Positions 1 through 7,300 of a stretch of 12,894 nucleotides of DNA are shown piece by piece; the first letter of the stretch is position 1, and each line of letters begins with the position of its first letter. This DNA comes from Rhodocyclaceae bacterium (GTDB taxonomy: Bacteria > Pseudomonadota > Gammaproteobacteria > Burkholderiales > Rhodocyclaceae): positions 1 through 12,894 of the forward strand of contig JANYAW010000085.1 of the NCBI GenBank assembly GCA_025361105.1, given 5' to 3'. The position numbers and the translations under genes were made by a program. The notes under the pieces were generated by a model. The model did not search any database, was not told the origin of the DNA, and saw only the letters and a program-made list of their open reading frames with translations.

Positions 1-354
1 CTGATTCTGCCAAATGTACTCAACACATTTTCAGACTTCGCCGATTTTCTTGACCTTACCGAAGTTGTGTTACGCACCCATCAACTGGTTGGCGTTTTGC
101 AAATCGCCAGCTTTCATCCCGACTATGTGTTTGCTGATGCCGAAATTGAGGATGTAACGAACTGCACCAATCGCTCGCCTTATCCGATGCTGCACCTTTT
201 GCGCGAAGCTAGCGTGTCGCGTGCTACGGCGGCTTATCCTGATGCGGCGCAAATTTTTGAGCGCAATATGCAAACCATGAATTCGCTTGGTGTTGATGGC
301 TGGCGAGCATTGCAAGTTGGCGCGGATGAAGCACCACAGGGCAAACGAGGATAA
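1..354 (+). CDS. DUF1415 family protein (5'-truncated)
   Basis: The frame is open from the first base of the window, so the gene begins outside it; the GTG at 67 is internal and not the start. The visible 117 residues include HPDYVFAD, a segment reading NCTNRSPYPMLHLLREASV, then an Ala/Asp-rich helix (AYPDAAQIFERNMQTM). This is the C-terminal half of the DUF1415 (COG3310) family as I know it. The biochemical function of the family is not established, and nothing in this fragment adds to it. The TAA stop lies 3 bp before the slyX start, so the two genes are almost certainly co-transcribed. Family assignment is by recognition of the conserved block only. Confidence 0.85.
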   Translation: MILPNVLNTFSDFADFLDLTEVVLRTHQLVGVLQIASFHPDYVFADAEIEDVTNCTNRSPYPMLHLLREASVSRATAAYPDAAQIFERNMQTMNSLGVDGWRALQVGADEAPQGKRG

Positions 355-357
355 AAC

Positions 358-567
358 ATGAACGAGATTTATACGCGGGTGGCCGAGTTGGAGCTCAAGC
401 TGGCGCTGACCGAAGACCACGTTGACACGTTAAACAAAACGATTTTTCGTCAGCAACAACAGCTCGATTTATTACAAGCGCAGATGCGCGAATTACATCG
501 GCAAATAAATGCAGCAACAGGTGATGAACCGCATAGCCCGCACGACGAGTTGCCGCCGCACTATTAG
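358..567 (+). CDS. slyX: SlyX family protein
   Basis: A 69-residue protein, the usual size for SlyX. It is nearly all predicted helix with a heptad-like coiled coil (about residues 4-50, including the family core IFRQQQQLDLLQ), and it ends in the characteristic PPHY. The start ATG is preceded at good spacing by CGAGG (346-350), which sits in the last codons of the DUF1415 gene, so translation is probably coupled to that gene. SlyX is a widespread small cytoplasmic protein of unknown molecular function; it was named from its position beside slyD. Neither slyD nor fkpA-like genes are visible here. The gene ends 6 bp before the stop of the convergent msrA, and I see no clear hairpin with a T-run between them. 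Confidence 0.9.
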   Translation: MNEIYTRVAELELKLALTEDHVDTLNKTIFRQQQQLDLLQAQMRELHRQINAATGDEPHSPHDELPPHY

Positions 568-573
568 GGCCTT

Positions 574-1182
574 TTACTTCTCACCCCAAATTTGCTGCAC
601 ACGCGCGTCACGTCCGCACCCTCGACGATAGTAGGCATAGCGCAGGGGGTTTTTCTTGTAGTAATCCTGATGATATTCCTCGGCCGGATAGAAGAAGGAT
701 GCGGCGGCGATTTGCGTGTAAATCTTTTGGAATTTTCCGCTCTTGATTAGGGCATCGCGACTGTCTTCGGCGATTTTTCGTTCACTTTCGTTGCCCCAAT
801 AAATTCCGCTGCGGTATTGATTGCCGTGATCGCAAAATTGTTGGTCTTGCACCGTGGGATCGATGTGATGCCAAAAATATTCGACCAATTGCGAATAGCT
901 GACTTTGCTTGGATCGTAGGTCACGCGCACGGATTCGGTGTGCCCCGTGCCGCCCGCGCTGACTTGCTCGTAAGATGGATTGGGCGTGTGACCTGCGGTG
1001 TAGCCAGACTCAGCACCGATGACACCGGGGAGTTTTTCAAAGTCGGCTTCGCTGCACCAAAAACATCCGCCAGCGAATATTGCCGTCGCCGGTTTGGCGA
1101 TGTCAGCGGCGAAGGCAAATTGGCTAGCCATCATCGCCGCCCCAGTCACCAATGCTGCGAAGAAAACACGGACGCGCATCAT
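574..1182 (-). CDS. msrA: Exported peptide-methionine (S)-S-oxide reductase MsrA
   Basis: A 202-residue protein. Residues 1-25 form a Sec-type signal peptide (basic start MMRVR, hydrophobic stretch, then QFAFA before AD). The MsrA domain follows immediately: GGCFWC with the nucleophilic Cys40, the ESGYTAGHTPNPSYEQVSAG block, the GHTESV block, FWHHIDPT, and CDHGNQYRSGIY. A C-terminal Cys in RRGCGRD is a candidate resolving cysteine. MsrA reduces the S epimer of methionine sulfoxide in proteins; the signal peptide places this copy in the periplasm or envelope. The start overlaps the msrB stop by 4 bp (ATGA at 1182-1179), so the two are translationally coupled, msrB first. Electron supply would need a periplasmic thiol donor, which is not encoded here. 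Confidence 0.93.
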   Translation of the reverse strand: MMRVRVFFAALVTGAAMMASQFAFAADIAKPATAIFAGGCFWCSEADFEKLPGVIGAESGYTAGHTPNPSYEQVSAGGTGHTESVRVTYDPSKVSYSQLVEYFWHHIDPTVQDQQFCDHGNQYRSGIYWGNESERKIAEDSRDALIKSGKFQKIYTQIAAASFFYPAEEYHQDYYKKNPLRYAYYRRGCGRDARVQQIWGEK

Positions 1183-1676
1183 TTGCGTAGCTCCGGCAGT
1201 TTGTCAGCACGAGCGACGAAATTGAGTGCGACGCCATTGTTGCAATAGCGCTTTCCGGTCGGCTTGGGGCCATCATCGAACATGTGGCCTTGATGACCAC
1301 CACAACGGGCGCAGTGATACTCATCGCGCGGGCCAAACAGTTTGAAGTCGACTTTCATCCCCAATGCGTTCGGTAGCGGATCAAAAAAGCTCGGCCAGCC
1401 GGTGCCGCTATCGTATTTTTTGCTACTGTCAAAAAGTGGCAAGTAGCAGGCAGCACAGACAAAAGTTCCGTCATGTTTTTCGCCATTCAGCGGGCTCGTC
1501 CCGGGGCGTTCGGTGTCTTCCTCAAACAGCACGCGGTAGGCGTTTTCGGGTAGCAGCTTAGCCCACTCGCTCTTGGCTTTGAGCAAGGCCGGCGGATTCG
1601 CTGCTTGTGCGGCGGAACCAAACAAGGGCGCACTGACCAGCCCCATTAAATATTGCAATGACAGCCGACGATTCAT
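1179..1676 (-). CDS. msrB: Exported peptide-methionine (R)-S-oxide reductase MsrB
   Basis: A 165-residue protein. Residues 1-25 are a signal peptide (NRRLSLQYLMG, hydrophobic core, AQA before ANPP); the twin arginine makes a Tat route possible, though the motif is not a perfect Tat consensus. The SelR/MsrB domain shows the zinc cysteine pairs C74-x2-C77 and C122-x2-C125, the SGTGWPSF substrate block (90-97), the GGHQGHMFDDGP block, and RYCNN with catalytic Cys145. It reduces the R epimer of protein methionine sulfoxide. The start is supported by AGGAG six bases upstream (1683-1687 on the plus strand). It is the first gene of an msrB-msrA pair, so both epimers are covered by one transcript outside the cytoplasm. 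Confidence 0.93.
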   Translation of the reverse strand: MNRRLSLQYLMGLVSAPLFGSAAQAANPPALLKAKSEWAKLLPENAYRVLFEEDTERPGTSPLNGEKHDGTFVCAACYLPLFDSSKKYDSGTGWPSFFDPLPNALGMKVDFKLFGPRDEYHCARCGGHQGHMFDDGPKPTGKRYCNNGVALNFVARADKLPELRK

Positions 1677-1790
1677 GAAAGACTCCTAAATAAGTTCTGC
1701 AAAATGTTTTTTGTTATGGATTAGTCGTCAATCGCACATTATCCTTACAGTGACTCGGGCTTCCAAGATTTAGTTCCAGCGATTACGACC
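1677..1790. promoter_or_regulatory. Divergent intergenic region between msrB and arfB
   Basis: This 114-bp AT-richer gap must hold the promoters of msrBA (minus) and arfB (plus). On the minus strand a TTGACG (1731-1726) stands 17 bp from AACATT (1708-1703), a weak sigma70-like match. Close to msrB there is a clear Shine-Dalgarno AGGAG (1687-1683). On the plus side I see only weak promoter-like hexamers (TTGTTA at 1711) and no convincing Shine-Dalgarno before arfB. No obvious operator palindrome was found. The promoter assignment is inference from layout. Confidence 0.35.
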
Positions 1791-2204
1791 ATGTCTGTTA
1801 TGCCTATCGATACACTTTTCAACGAAACCGAAGTTGAGTTGTTGCCGATTCGTGCCCAAGGCGCGGGCGGGCAAAACGTCAACAAAGTGTCGAGTGCAGT
1901 GCATTTGCGCTTCGATATTCGCGCCTCCTCATTGCCCGAGGAAATCAAGGCGCGACTACTGACGCGTGCGGATCGACGTATCAATGCCGAAGGGATTGTG
2001 GTTATCAAATCTCAAGAGCATCGCAGTCGTGAACGCAATAGCGCAGCGGCGCTTGAGCGATTGCGCGAATTGATAGCCGATGCGGCGACACTGCCGCGTC
2101 TGCGCCGTGCGACGCGTCCGAGCAAGGCCGCGCGCACGCGTCGGCTTGATGCAAAGGTGCAGCGTGGGCAAATCAAGATTTTGCGTGGGCCAGTGAATGA
2201 ATAG
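1791..2204 (+). CDS. arfB: Alternative ribosome-rescue factor ArfB (YaeJ), GGQ peptidyl-tRNA hydrolase
   Basis: A 137-residue protein, the normal length for ArfB. The N-terminal release-factor domain contains RAQGAGGQNVNKVSSAVHL with the catalytic GGQ at residues 26-28. It continues through DIRASSLP and a segment ending in SRERN. The C-terminal tail (about residues 104-137) is strongly basic (RPSKAARTRRLDAKVQRG). In ArfB this tail enters the empty mRNA channel of ribosomes stalled without a stop codon, and the GGQ loop then hydrolyses the peptidyl-tRNA. Full-length class I release factors are much longer and carry a codon-recognition domain that is absent here. ATG at 1791 is taken as start; an in-frame ATG at 1800 is the alternative, and neither has a strong Shine-Dalgarno. 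It stands alone, divergent from msrB. Confidence 0.93.
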   Translation: MSVMPIDTLFNETEVELLPIRAQGAGGQNVNKVSSAVHLRFDIRASSLPEEIKARLLTRADRRINAEGIVVIKSQEHRSRERNSAAALERLRELIADAATLPRLRRATRPSKAARTRRLDAKVQRGQIKILRGPVNE

Positions 2205-2220
2205 GCCTCACCCGATACCC

Positions 2221-2245
2221 CCAGTTGGTGCTGACAGCACGCCGT
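2221..2245. repeat. Left copy of a 25-bp direct repeat flanking xdhC-mocA
   Basis: The sequence CCAGTTGGTGCTG-AC-AGCACGCCGT recurs at 3761-3785 in the same orientation with two mismatches. It contains a perfect 6-1-6 hairpin (GTGCTG-A-CAGCAC). It lies in the 45-bp gap between the arfB stop and the xdhC start. Read on the minus strand in the frame of the right copy it would encode GVLSAPTG followed shortly by a stop, closely matching the GVLPAPTG end of the TonB-like gene. It may be the relic of a duplicated gene end or a mobile/hairpin repeat. Confidence 0.7.
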
Positions 2246-2249
2246 CGTC

Positions 2250-3188
2250 ATGCAGTCACTAGACCTCGATGTACTCGGCGACGCGCGCGATTGGGCTAAC
2301 GCAGGCCATCGCGTGAGCTTACTCACAGTGATAGCAACCTTCGGCTCGGCACCGCGCCCCATAGGTTCGATGTTGGCGATTCGTGATGATGGGCGCGTCA
2401 GTGGTTCGGTTTCCGGTGGTTGCGTGGAGGACGATTTGATTTTGCGCGCCACGCGCGGCGAGTACTTGGCCAAACCGCAACGCCTGACCTATGGCGTGAG
2501 CAAAGACGAAGCAACACGTTTTGGTTTGCCTTGCGGCGGCACGCTGGAATTGGTCTGCGAGCCGCTGTTGGAAACCGGATGGATAGACGAATTGCTCACC
2601 CGTTGCATGGCGCATCAGCGCGTGACGCGCTTGCTGGACATGCACAGCGGCGCAGTGAGCTTGAGCGCCGCCGAGCGCGACGACGAATTAAATTTTGATG
2701 GCGCAACTTTGCACAGCGTATTCGGTCCGCGCTGGCGATTGCTGATTATCGGTGCCGGGCAGCTTTCCCAAATCCTCGCCGGTATGGCCGCACCGCTCGG
2801 TTATGCCGTGTTCATTTGCGATCCGCGCGACACCTATGCCGACGCCTGGGATGCGGCGCTCGGCACGTATTTACCCGGCATGCCCGACGATGTCGTGCGC
2901 GAGATGAATTGCGATGCGCACACAGCGATTGCGGCGGTGACGCACGACCCCAAGCTCGACGACATGGCGCTGCTTGAAGCGCTGCGCTCATCGGCGTTTT
3001 ATGTCGGCGCATTGGGTTCGCGCGCCAATCAAGCCAAGCGCCGCGAACGTTTGGCGCTGTTCGATTTGTCGCCGCAACAAATTGCGCGATTACACGGGCC
3101 AATCGGATTGCATATCGGCAGCCGCACACCGGCCGAGATCGCGGTGTCGATATTGGCGGAAATTACCAAAGTGAAAAATGGCTGTTGA
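2250..3188 (+). CDS. xdhC: XdhC/CoxI family molybdenum-cofactor maturation protein
   Basis: A 312-residue protein of the XdhC family. The N-terminal XdhC/CoxI domain has ATFGSAPRPIGSML (29-42), GSVSGGCVE (52-60) and FGLPCGGTLEL (91-101), with the two conserved cysteines. The C-terminal Rossmann domain carries LLIIGAGQLSQ (164-174), DPR (191-193), a THDPKLDD block and YVGALGSRAN (251-260). Known members bind molybdenum cofactor and help insert its sulfurated form into xanthine dehydrogenase-like hydroxylases. The target hydroxylase genes are not in the window. The start ATG lacks an evident Shine-Dalgarno; the next in-frame stop upstream is at 2232, inside the direct repeat. The 3' end overlaps the mocA-like gene by 11 bp, indicating coupling. 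Confidence 0.9.
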   Translation: MQSLDLDVLGDARDWANAGHRVSLLTVIATFGSAPRPIGSMLAIRDDGRVSGSVSGGCVEDDLILRATRGEYLAKPQRLTYGVSKDEATRFGLPCGGTLELVCEPLLETGWIDELLTRCMAHQRVTRLLDMHSGAVSLSAAERDDELNFDGATLHSVFGPRWRLLIIGAGQLSQILAGMAAPLGYAVFICDPRDTYADAWDAALGTYLPGMPDDVVREMNCDAHTAIAAVTHDPKLDDMALLEALRSSAFYVGALGSRANQAKRRERLALFDLSPQQIARLHGPIGLHIGSRTPAEIAVSILAEITKVKNGC

Positions 3189-3750
3189 ACAAATCGTCGG
3201 CATATTGCTGGCTGCCGGACGCGGCAGACGATTTGATACGAGCGGACAAAACGACAAGCTATTGGCGCTGTTGCCTTCTGGCGTTGCAGTGGCTGTCGCT
3301 GCCGCGAAAAATCTTTGCGCGGCACTTAATCGTGTTGTCGCCGTTGTACGCCCTGATGCCCAAGCGTTGGCAACTGCACTGCGTGAGACAGGTTGCGAAG
3401 TAATTTTTTGCCCCCACGCCGATGAAGGTATGGGTAGCGTGCTGGCGTTTGCGGTTCAGCATTGCGCGGATGCGAGCGCTTGGCTAGTCGCGCTCGCCGA
3501 TATGCCCTACATCGCGCCGCTAACTTATGTGATGCTAATTCGCGCGCTTGGTCAACACGATCTCGTTGCGCCGGAATTCGACGGGCAGCGTGGACATCCG
3601 GTTGGTTTTGCTCGGCGCTTTCTGCCACAGTTGGCGGCGCTCAAAGGCGAACATGGTGCGCGGGAAATATTGGCGCATGCCAAGCCACATCTTGTCACCA
3701 CAGACGATGGCGGTGTGACGCGCGATATTGATCTGGCGACGGATTTGTAA
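3178..3750 (+). CDS. mocA: MobA-like nucleotidyltransferase, probable molybdenum cofactor cytidylyltransferase MocA
   Basis: A 190-residue protein of the MobA-like NTP-transferase family. Visible are the nucleotide-binding loop GILLAAGRGRRF (8-19) with Lys27 downstream, ADEGMGSVLA (81-90), the metal-binding LADMPY (106-111), GQRGHPVGF (136-144), GEHGAREIL (157-164), and the terminal VTRDIDLATD. The GHPVGF block and the linkage to xdhC favour MocA, which transfers CMP from CTP to Mo-molybdopterin for hydroxylases of the xanthine dehydrogenase family, over MobA, which uses GTP. The nucleotide cannot be proven from sequence by eye. It starts inside the last codons of xdhC with no strong ribosome site of its own, as expected for translational coupling. 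Confidence 0.85.
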   Translation: MAVEQIVGILLAAGRGRRFDTSGQNDKLLALLPSGVAVAVAAAKNLCAALNRVVAVVRPDAQALATALRETGCEVIFCPHADEGMGSVLAFAVQHCADASAWLVALADMPYIAPLTYVMLIRALGQHDLVAPEFDGQRGHPVGFARRFLPQLAALKGEHGAREILAHAKPHLVTTDDGGVTRDIDLATDL

Positions 3751-3753
3751 AGC

Positions 3754-4353
3754 TTACTCGCCAGTTGGTGCTGGTAGCACGCCGTTAGTTTGGGAAGTCG
3801 GTACAGCAAGCATTGCTCGAATATCGACAATTTCTTTGATGGTGCGCCCGCTCGCGCCTCGCATATAGGGGCGGGCACGGATGACCATTTCCAGTCGATG
3901 CAGTTGTGCGTCGGTAAGCGCTGGCAATTCGTTCCACAGTATTTGACCAACCTGACCATCGGCATTTAGCTGGAGTAAAACTGAAACACCCATTGCGGCT
4001 TGTACCGGCGCAGCCTCCTCAGCTGTCGATGCAGATACGCTTGGCACGGATGCAACACGCGGAGGGTTGGGTGGCCGATGCACGTTGACCTTGCTGGTTT
4101 CGCTGACCGTTGGAGTATCAATGAGTTTCTGTTCCGCTGGCAGCGCTTGCGCTATTGCCGGTGGCGCGCTTGAGGTCGCCGCACGCGCTTTCAACAGAAC
4201 AGTCAAAACCGATTGCCCATCCCCAAGACGCGGCGTTGGCGTTTTCCAAGCCCACAACAAAGCACCATGCAAGAGCAGGGAGACCACCAGCATGAGCAGC
4301 AAACGCGTTTCATCACTCTGCCTTAGGTCGTCCTCGACGAGTAGCACACTCAT
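3754..4353 (-). CDS. TonB-like membrane-anchored protein downstream of pilY1
   Basis: A 199-residue protein with TonB architecture. It has a short cytoplasmic start (1-16) and one membrane helix (about 17-36, LLLMLVVSLLLHGALLWAW). A Pro/Ala/Ser/Val-rich periplasmic linker follows (about 40-118, with APP, RPPNPPR and APV). A small C-terminal alpha/beta domain (about 119-185) contains VSVLLQLNADGQVGQILW. Ser25 and His29 in the helix reproduce the S-x3-H spacing of the TonB anchor that couples to ExbB/ExbD. The C-terminal domain is divergent and I do not see the usual Tyr-Pro motif. The gene starts 3 bp after the pilY1 stop, with GAGG inside the end of pilY1 as a possible ribosome site, so it is probably co-translated. 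The last nine residues overlap the right copy of the direct repeat. A true TonB role is likely but not certain; a dedicated pilus-associated factor is the alternative. Confidence 0.6.
   Translation of the reverse strand: MSVLLVEDDLRQSDETRLLLMLVVSLLLHGALLWAWKTPTPRLGDGQSVLTVLLKARAATSSAPPAIAQALPAEQKLIDTPTVSETSKVNVHRPPNPPRVASVPSVSASTAEEAAPVQAAMGVSVLLQLNADGQVGQILWNELPALTDAQLHRLEMVIRARPYMRGASGRTIKEIVDIRAMLAVPTSQTNGVLPAPTGE
3761..3785. repeat. Right copy of a 25-bp direct repeat flanking xdhC-mocA
   Basis: The sequence CCAGTTGGTGCTG-GT-AGCACGCCGT matches 2221-2245 at 23 of 25 positions. It lies inside the 3' end of the TonB-like gene, where on the minus strand it encodes GVLPAPTG. The hairpin is a 5-3-5 here (GTGCT-GGT-AGCAC). 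It lies 10 bp beyond the mocA stop and could also act as a weak hairpin between the convergent genes, but no T-run follows on either strand. Confidence 0.7.
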
Positions 4354-4356
4354 GCA

Positions 4357-7300
4357 TCAATACGCCTCGTACTCCCTCCACGAACTACGCTTGTTGCCAA
4401 ATGCGCTGCTACCTTCCGGCGCGATAGGCACGCTCAGCGTTTCTTGCGTGTAGTTCGATTTGGTCACAATCACTTTGACATCGCCCGAAGCCAGAATAAT
4501 CACGCTTAGCCCCACCACAATCGCACCTTTGACTTTTGCGGAAACTTTCTTGTCTCCTCCTTTGACTTCAAGCCCGGTGTTGAAATCCACCGAGGTCAAC
4601 CATGCCTCGCCGCCTGATGTGCAACTGCTTGCCGACGGGGTATTACCGGCGAACACCACTGTTCCCTTCACCAGGATAGGTTCAACGTTCATACGCTCAC
4701 CGGGGTCGGGGAAGTTCACAAACCAACCACCATTGACATCCCAATCGATGACGCTGCCTGTCTCATTCACGCAGGTATCTTTCCCGCTAAGCACCTTCAC
4801 ACCAGAGCTTGGCCCATTGCAGATCTGTTGCACGTTATTGACGCCGCTGGAATCCTTTATCAAGGTGCCGTCAATATGAGTGCCCAGCAACTTATGTTGC
4901 AGGAAGGCCGGAACGCTGGTTCCTGCGGTAACGTTCACCGGCACCGTTACACCATTGGCATCCACCGTATTGACGATTTGATCCACGGTGGTGGTCACCA
5001 TGTCAGTAAGCGGATTCCAGGTATCCTGATTCAAGCCGCCCAAATTTGATACGCCCAACGTGTCCTTGATGGCGTAAATGCTTTGAGTATCCGTGTTTGA
5101 CAAATCGGTCAGCTCGAGATACTTGCCAGTCCCGACATATACCACGCGCGCGCCATTACTCAGCTTCGCCAGTTCCGGTTTGGTCGAGATTGGCTGTGCA
5201 GAGTTACTGACGTTGGTCAGATGCGCCAATTTGAATGCGCTTGGAATCGACCCCGTTGCTGGTGCTGCGCTGAATCGCCACAGATCGCCGTTCAAATCGC
5301 CTGAATACATGTATTCGGCGGTATTGTTGGTGCGATCAGTCTGCGACACGGCGAGTTTGCCAAGATTGCTGGCAACGCCCGCGCCACCTGACGCATTGGT
5401 GATCGGATAGGTAGTCTTGATCGCCCCCGTTTTAGGATTGACCGCAAACAAGTAGCCAATGCCATCGGTATTGTTGTACCCCGAGGTAAAGAACACCGCC
5501 CAGTCTCCATTGGGCAACTTGCTCACCACCGGATTGCCGAAGGTATAGCCTAGCCTGGTCGTATCGGTAAACTCCCACAGATAAAGCGGATTCAACGGGT
5601 CAGTGACGTCGAGCGCAAAGTAAGACTTACCGCCCGCTCCCTGTCCGGCCACCAGGATGGTATGCCAATCGGAATTGCTCGCACCAAAATTAACCGAGGC
5701 AATCGTGACCGGGCCATCGACAAAGTAGCGGTGGGCGTAATTCACATCAGCCAATACGCGCATGACAGACATCGCCTGCGTGGGGATAAATGCCCACATT
5801 TCCTCGCCCGGCTGCACCGCGACACCGCTCACTGTTACCGCCGCAGTATCGGCGTTGATGGCATGCAACATGCCATCCTGCGCCGAAGCAAACACCACTG
5901 GTTTACGCGTCGCGGCGGTACCGGATTGCTTGAAGCTGCTTGCAGTGTCATCGAACCCTGCATCAACATAGCTCTCCAGCGGTCCTTTCATGTAGGTTGG
6001 CTGGCTATTGACGATGTCGCCAAACACATGCGCACGTTTGCGCCAAATCTGGGCATGGGTGACGTTGCCGTCCTGCTCAAGACCACGATCACCACGCAGA
6101 AAATCGACCAGATTGTCAGCCGTAATGTCGGCCGGATTGCTCACCGCCAAAGCGGCGTACTGACTCAAGGCCGGTGCAGTGCCAGGGTTGAAGTAGGCTT
6201 GTTCTGCGCCAGTCAGTGTGCCAAAGCTAAAGTGGCGCAAGGCGGTTCCAGTGGTACCGGAAGTCGGCGCCACATAAATCCGTCGTGCCGAGAAAGTCAT
6301 GTTATCGAGCTTGCTTTGCACTGACCATGCACATCCCGAACCTGTCGCACCGCAATTGGTATCCGGCGATACGCTTCCGCTCGCATCTATCGTCCGTGAT
6401 TGCAAATCACCTACCCAGTCGACCGTACCGTAGCTCGCCACATAGGCAAAATTGTCGCCGGCCACCGGTCGCAGGTTAGATGTCGCAGCAGCCGCCGCAG
6501 AACCCGTCCGTGCACCAATTTCGTTGAGCGCTTGACGCAAGCCGGCAACCACGTTGGGCAGGTTTCTTGCGCTGAAGTAAGTACCATGACCATTGACCGT
6601 GGCGTGCCACATATCATCCACCGCCGTCGGGTCAAGATTCGCTGCGGCAGGCCAGTTGGTGGTTCCCGCCTTGATGTTGGCAAAATCGCCCGTCCCCGCA
6701 GTCTTGTAATCGCTACGGTAGGTGAGCAATCCATCGATACCCAAGCCCATGGCGTAGAAATTCATATGCTGCAACTGGTTCTTGTCGTCGGCCCCGGTAA
6801 TCACGTTGTTCTTGCCGACATCCACCCCGGACGGATTGGTGCCATTGGTAAAGTGCCCGGCAGCAAAGCTTGCAGCGCTGATGAGCACGCCATTGATGCT
6901 GCCACTTGATGCCGTGTAAGCACCAGGACTGGTGTTTGGCGTGTCACCGGACAGTTGATAGGTGAACTGATTGGTGCTGGTGACATAGACCACCACATCG
7001 CCGTTATACCCGGCAGGGGTCGCGCCGCTGATGGTGTAGGTCTGCCCGTTCTTCAAACCGTGTACGCCAGCCGTGGTGGCATTTACCTCGAACGGCGAGG
7101 CGCGCAAATCGGTGTTGTAGTAGTAGTAGGCAATATCGGCCAAGGTGCGGCAAGAGCTGTAACCAGATCGTGTTGAGCCGGTTGCGGGGCAGGCCGTTGT
7201 CGCTTGTGCGCCATCGTAATACGGCTTGTCGACCAGTGCCGAATTGTTATCAACGTTACCAATGTCCGCTCCGGTCACACCCTGCATCACTGTTTCAGTT

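Noticed and set aside
70..420. Minus-strand frame of 116 codons opposite DUF1415 and slyX
   Set aside because: It is the complement of two recognisable families and shows no motif of its own.
817..1248. Plus-strand frame of 143 codons opposite msrA/msrB
   Set aside because: Both genes on the opposite strand have intact catalytic motifs; this frame is a shadow.
3741..3790. Rho-independent terminator between mocA and the TonB-like gene
   Set aside because: There is a short hairpin (3766-3778), but no T-run follows on either strand and it lies inside coding sequence.
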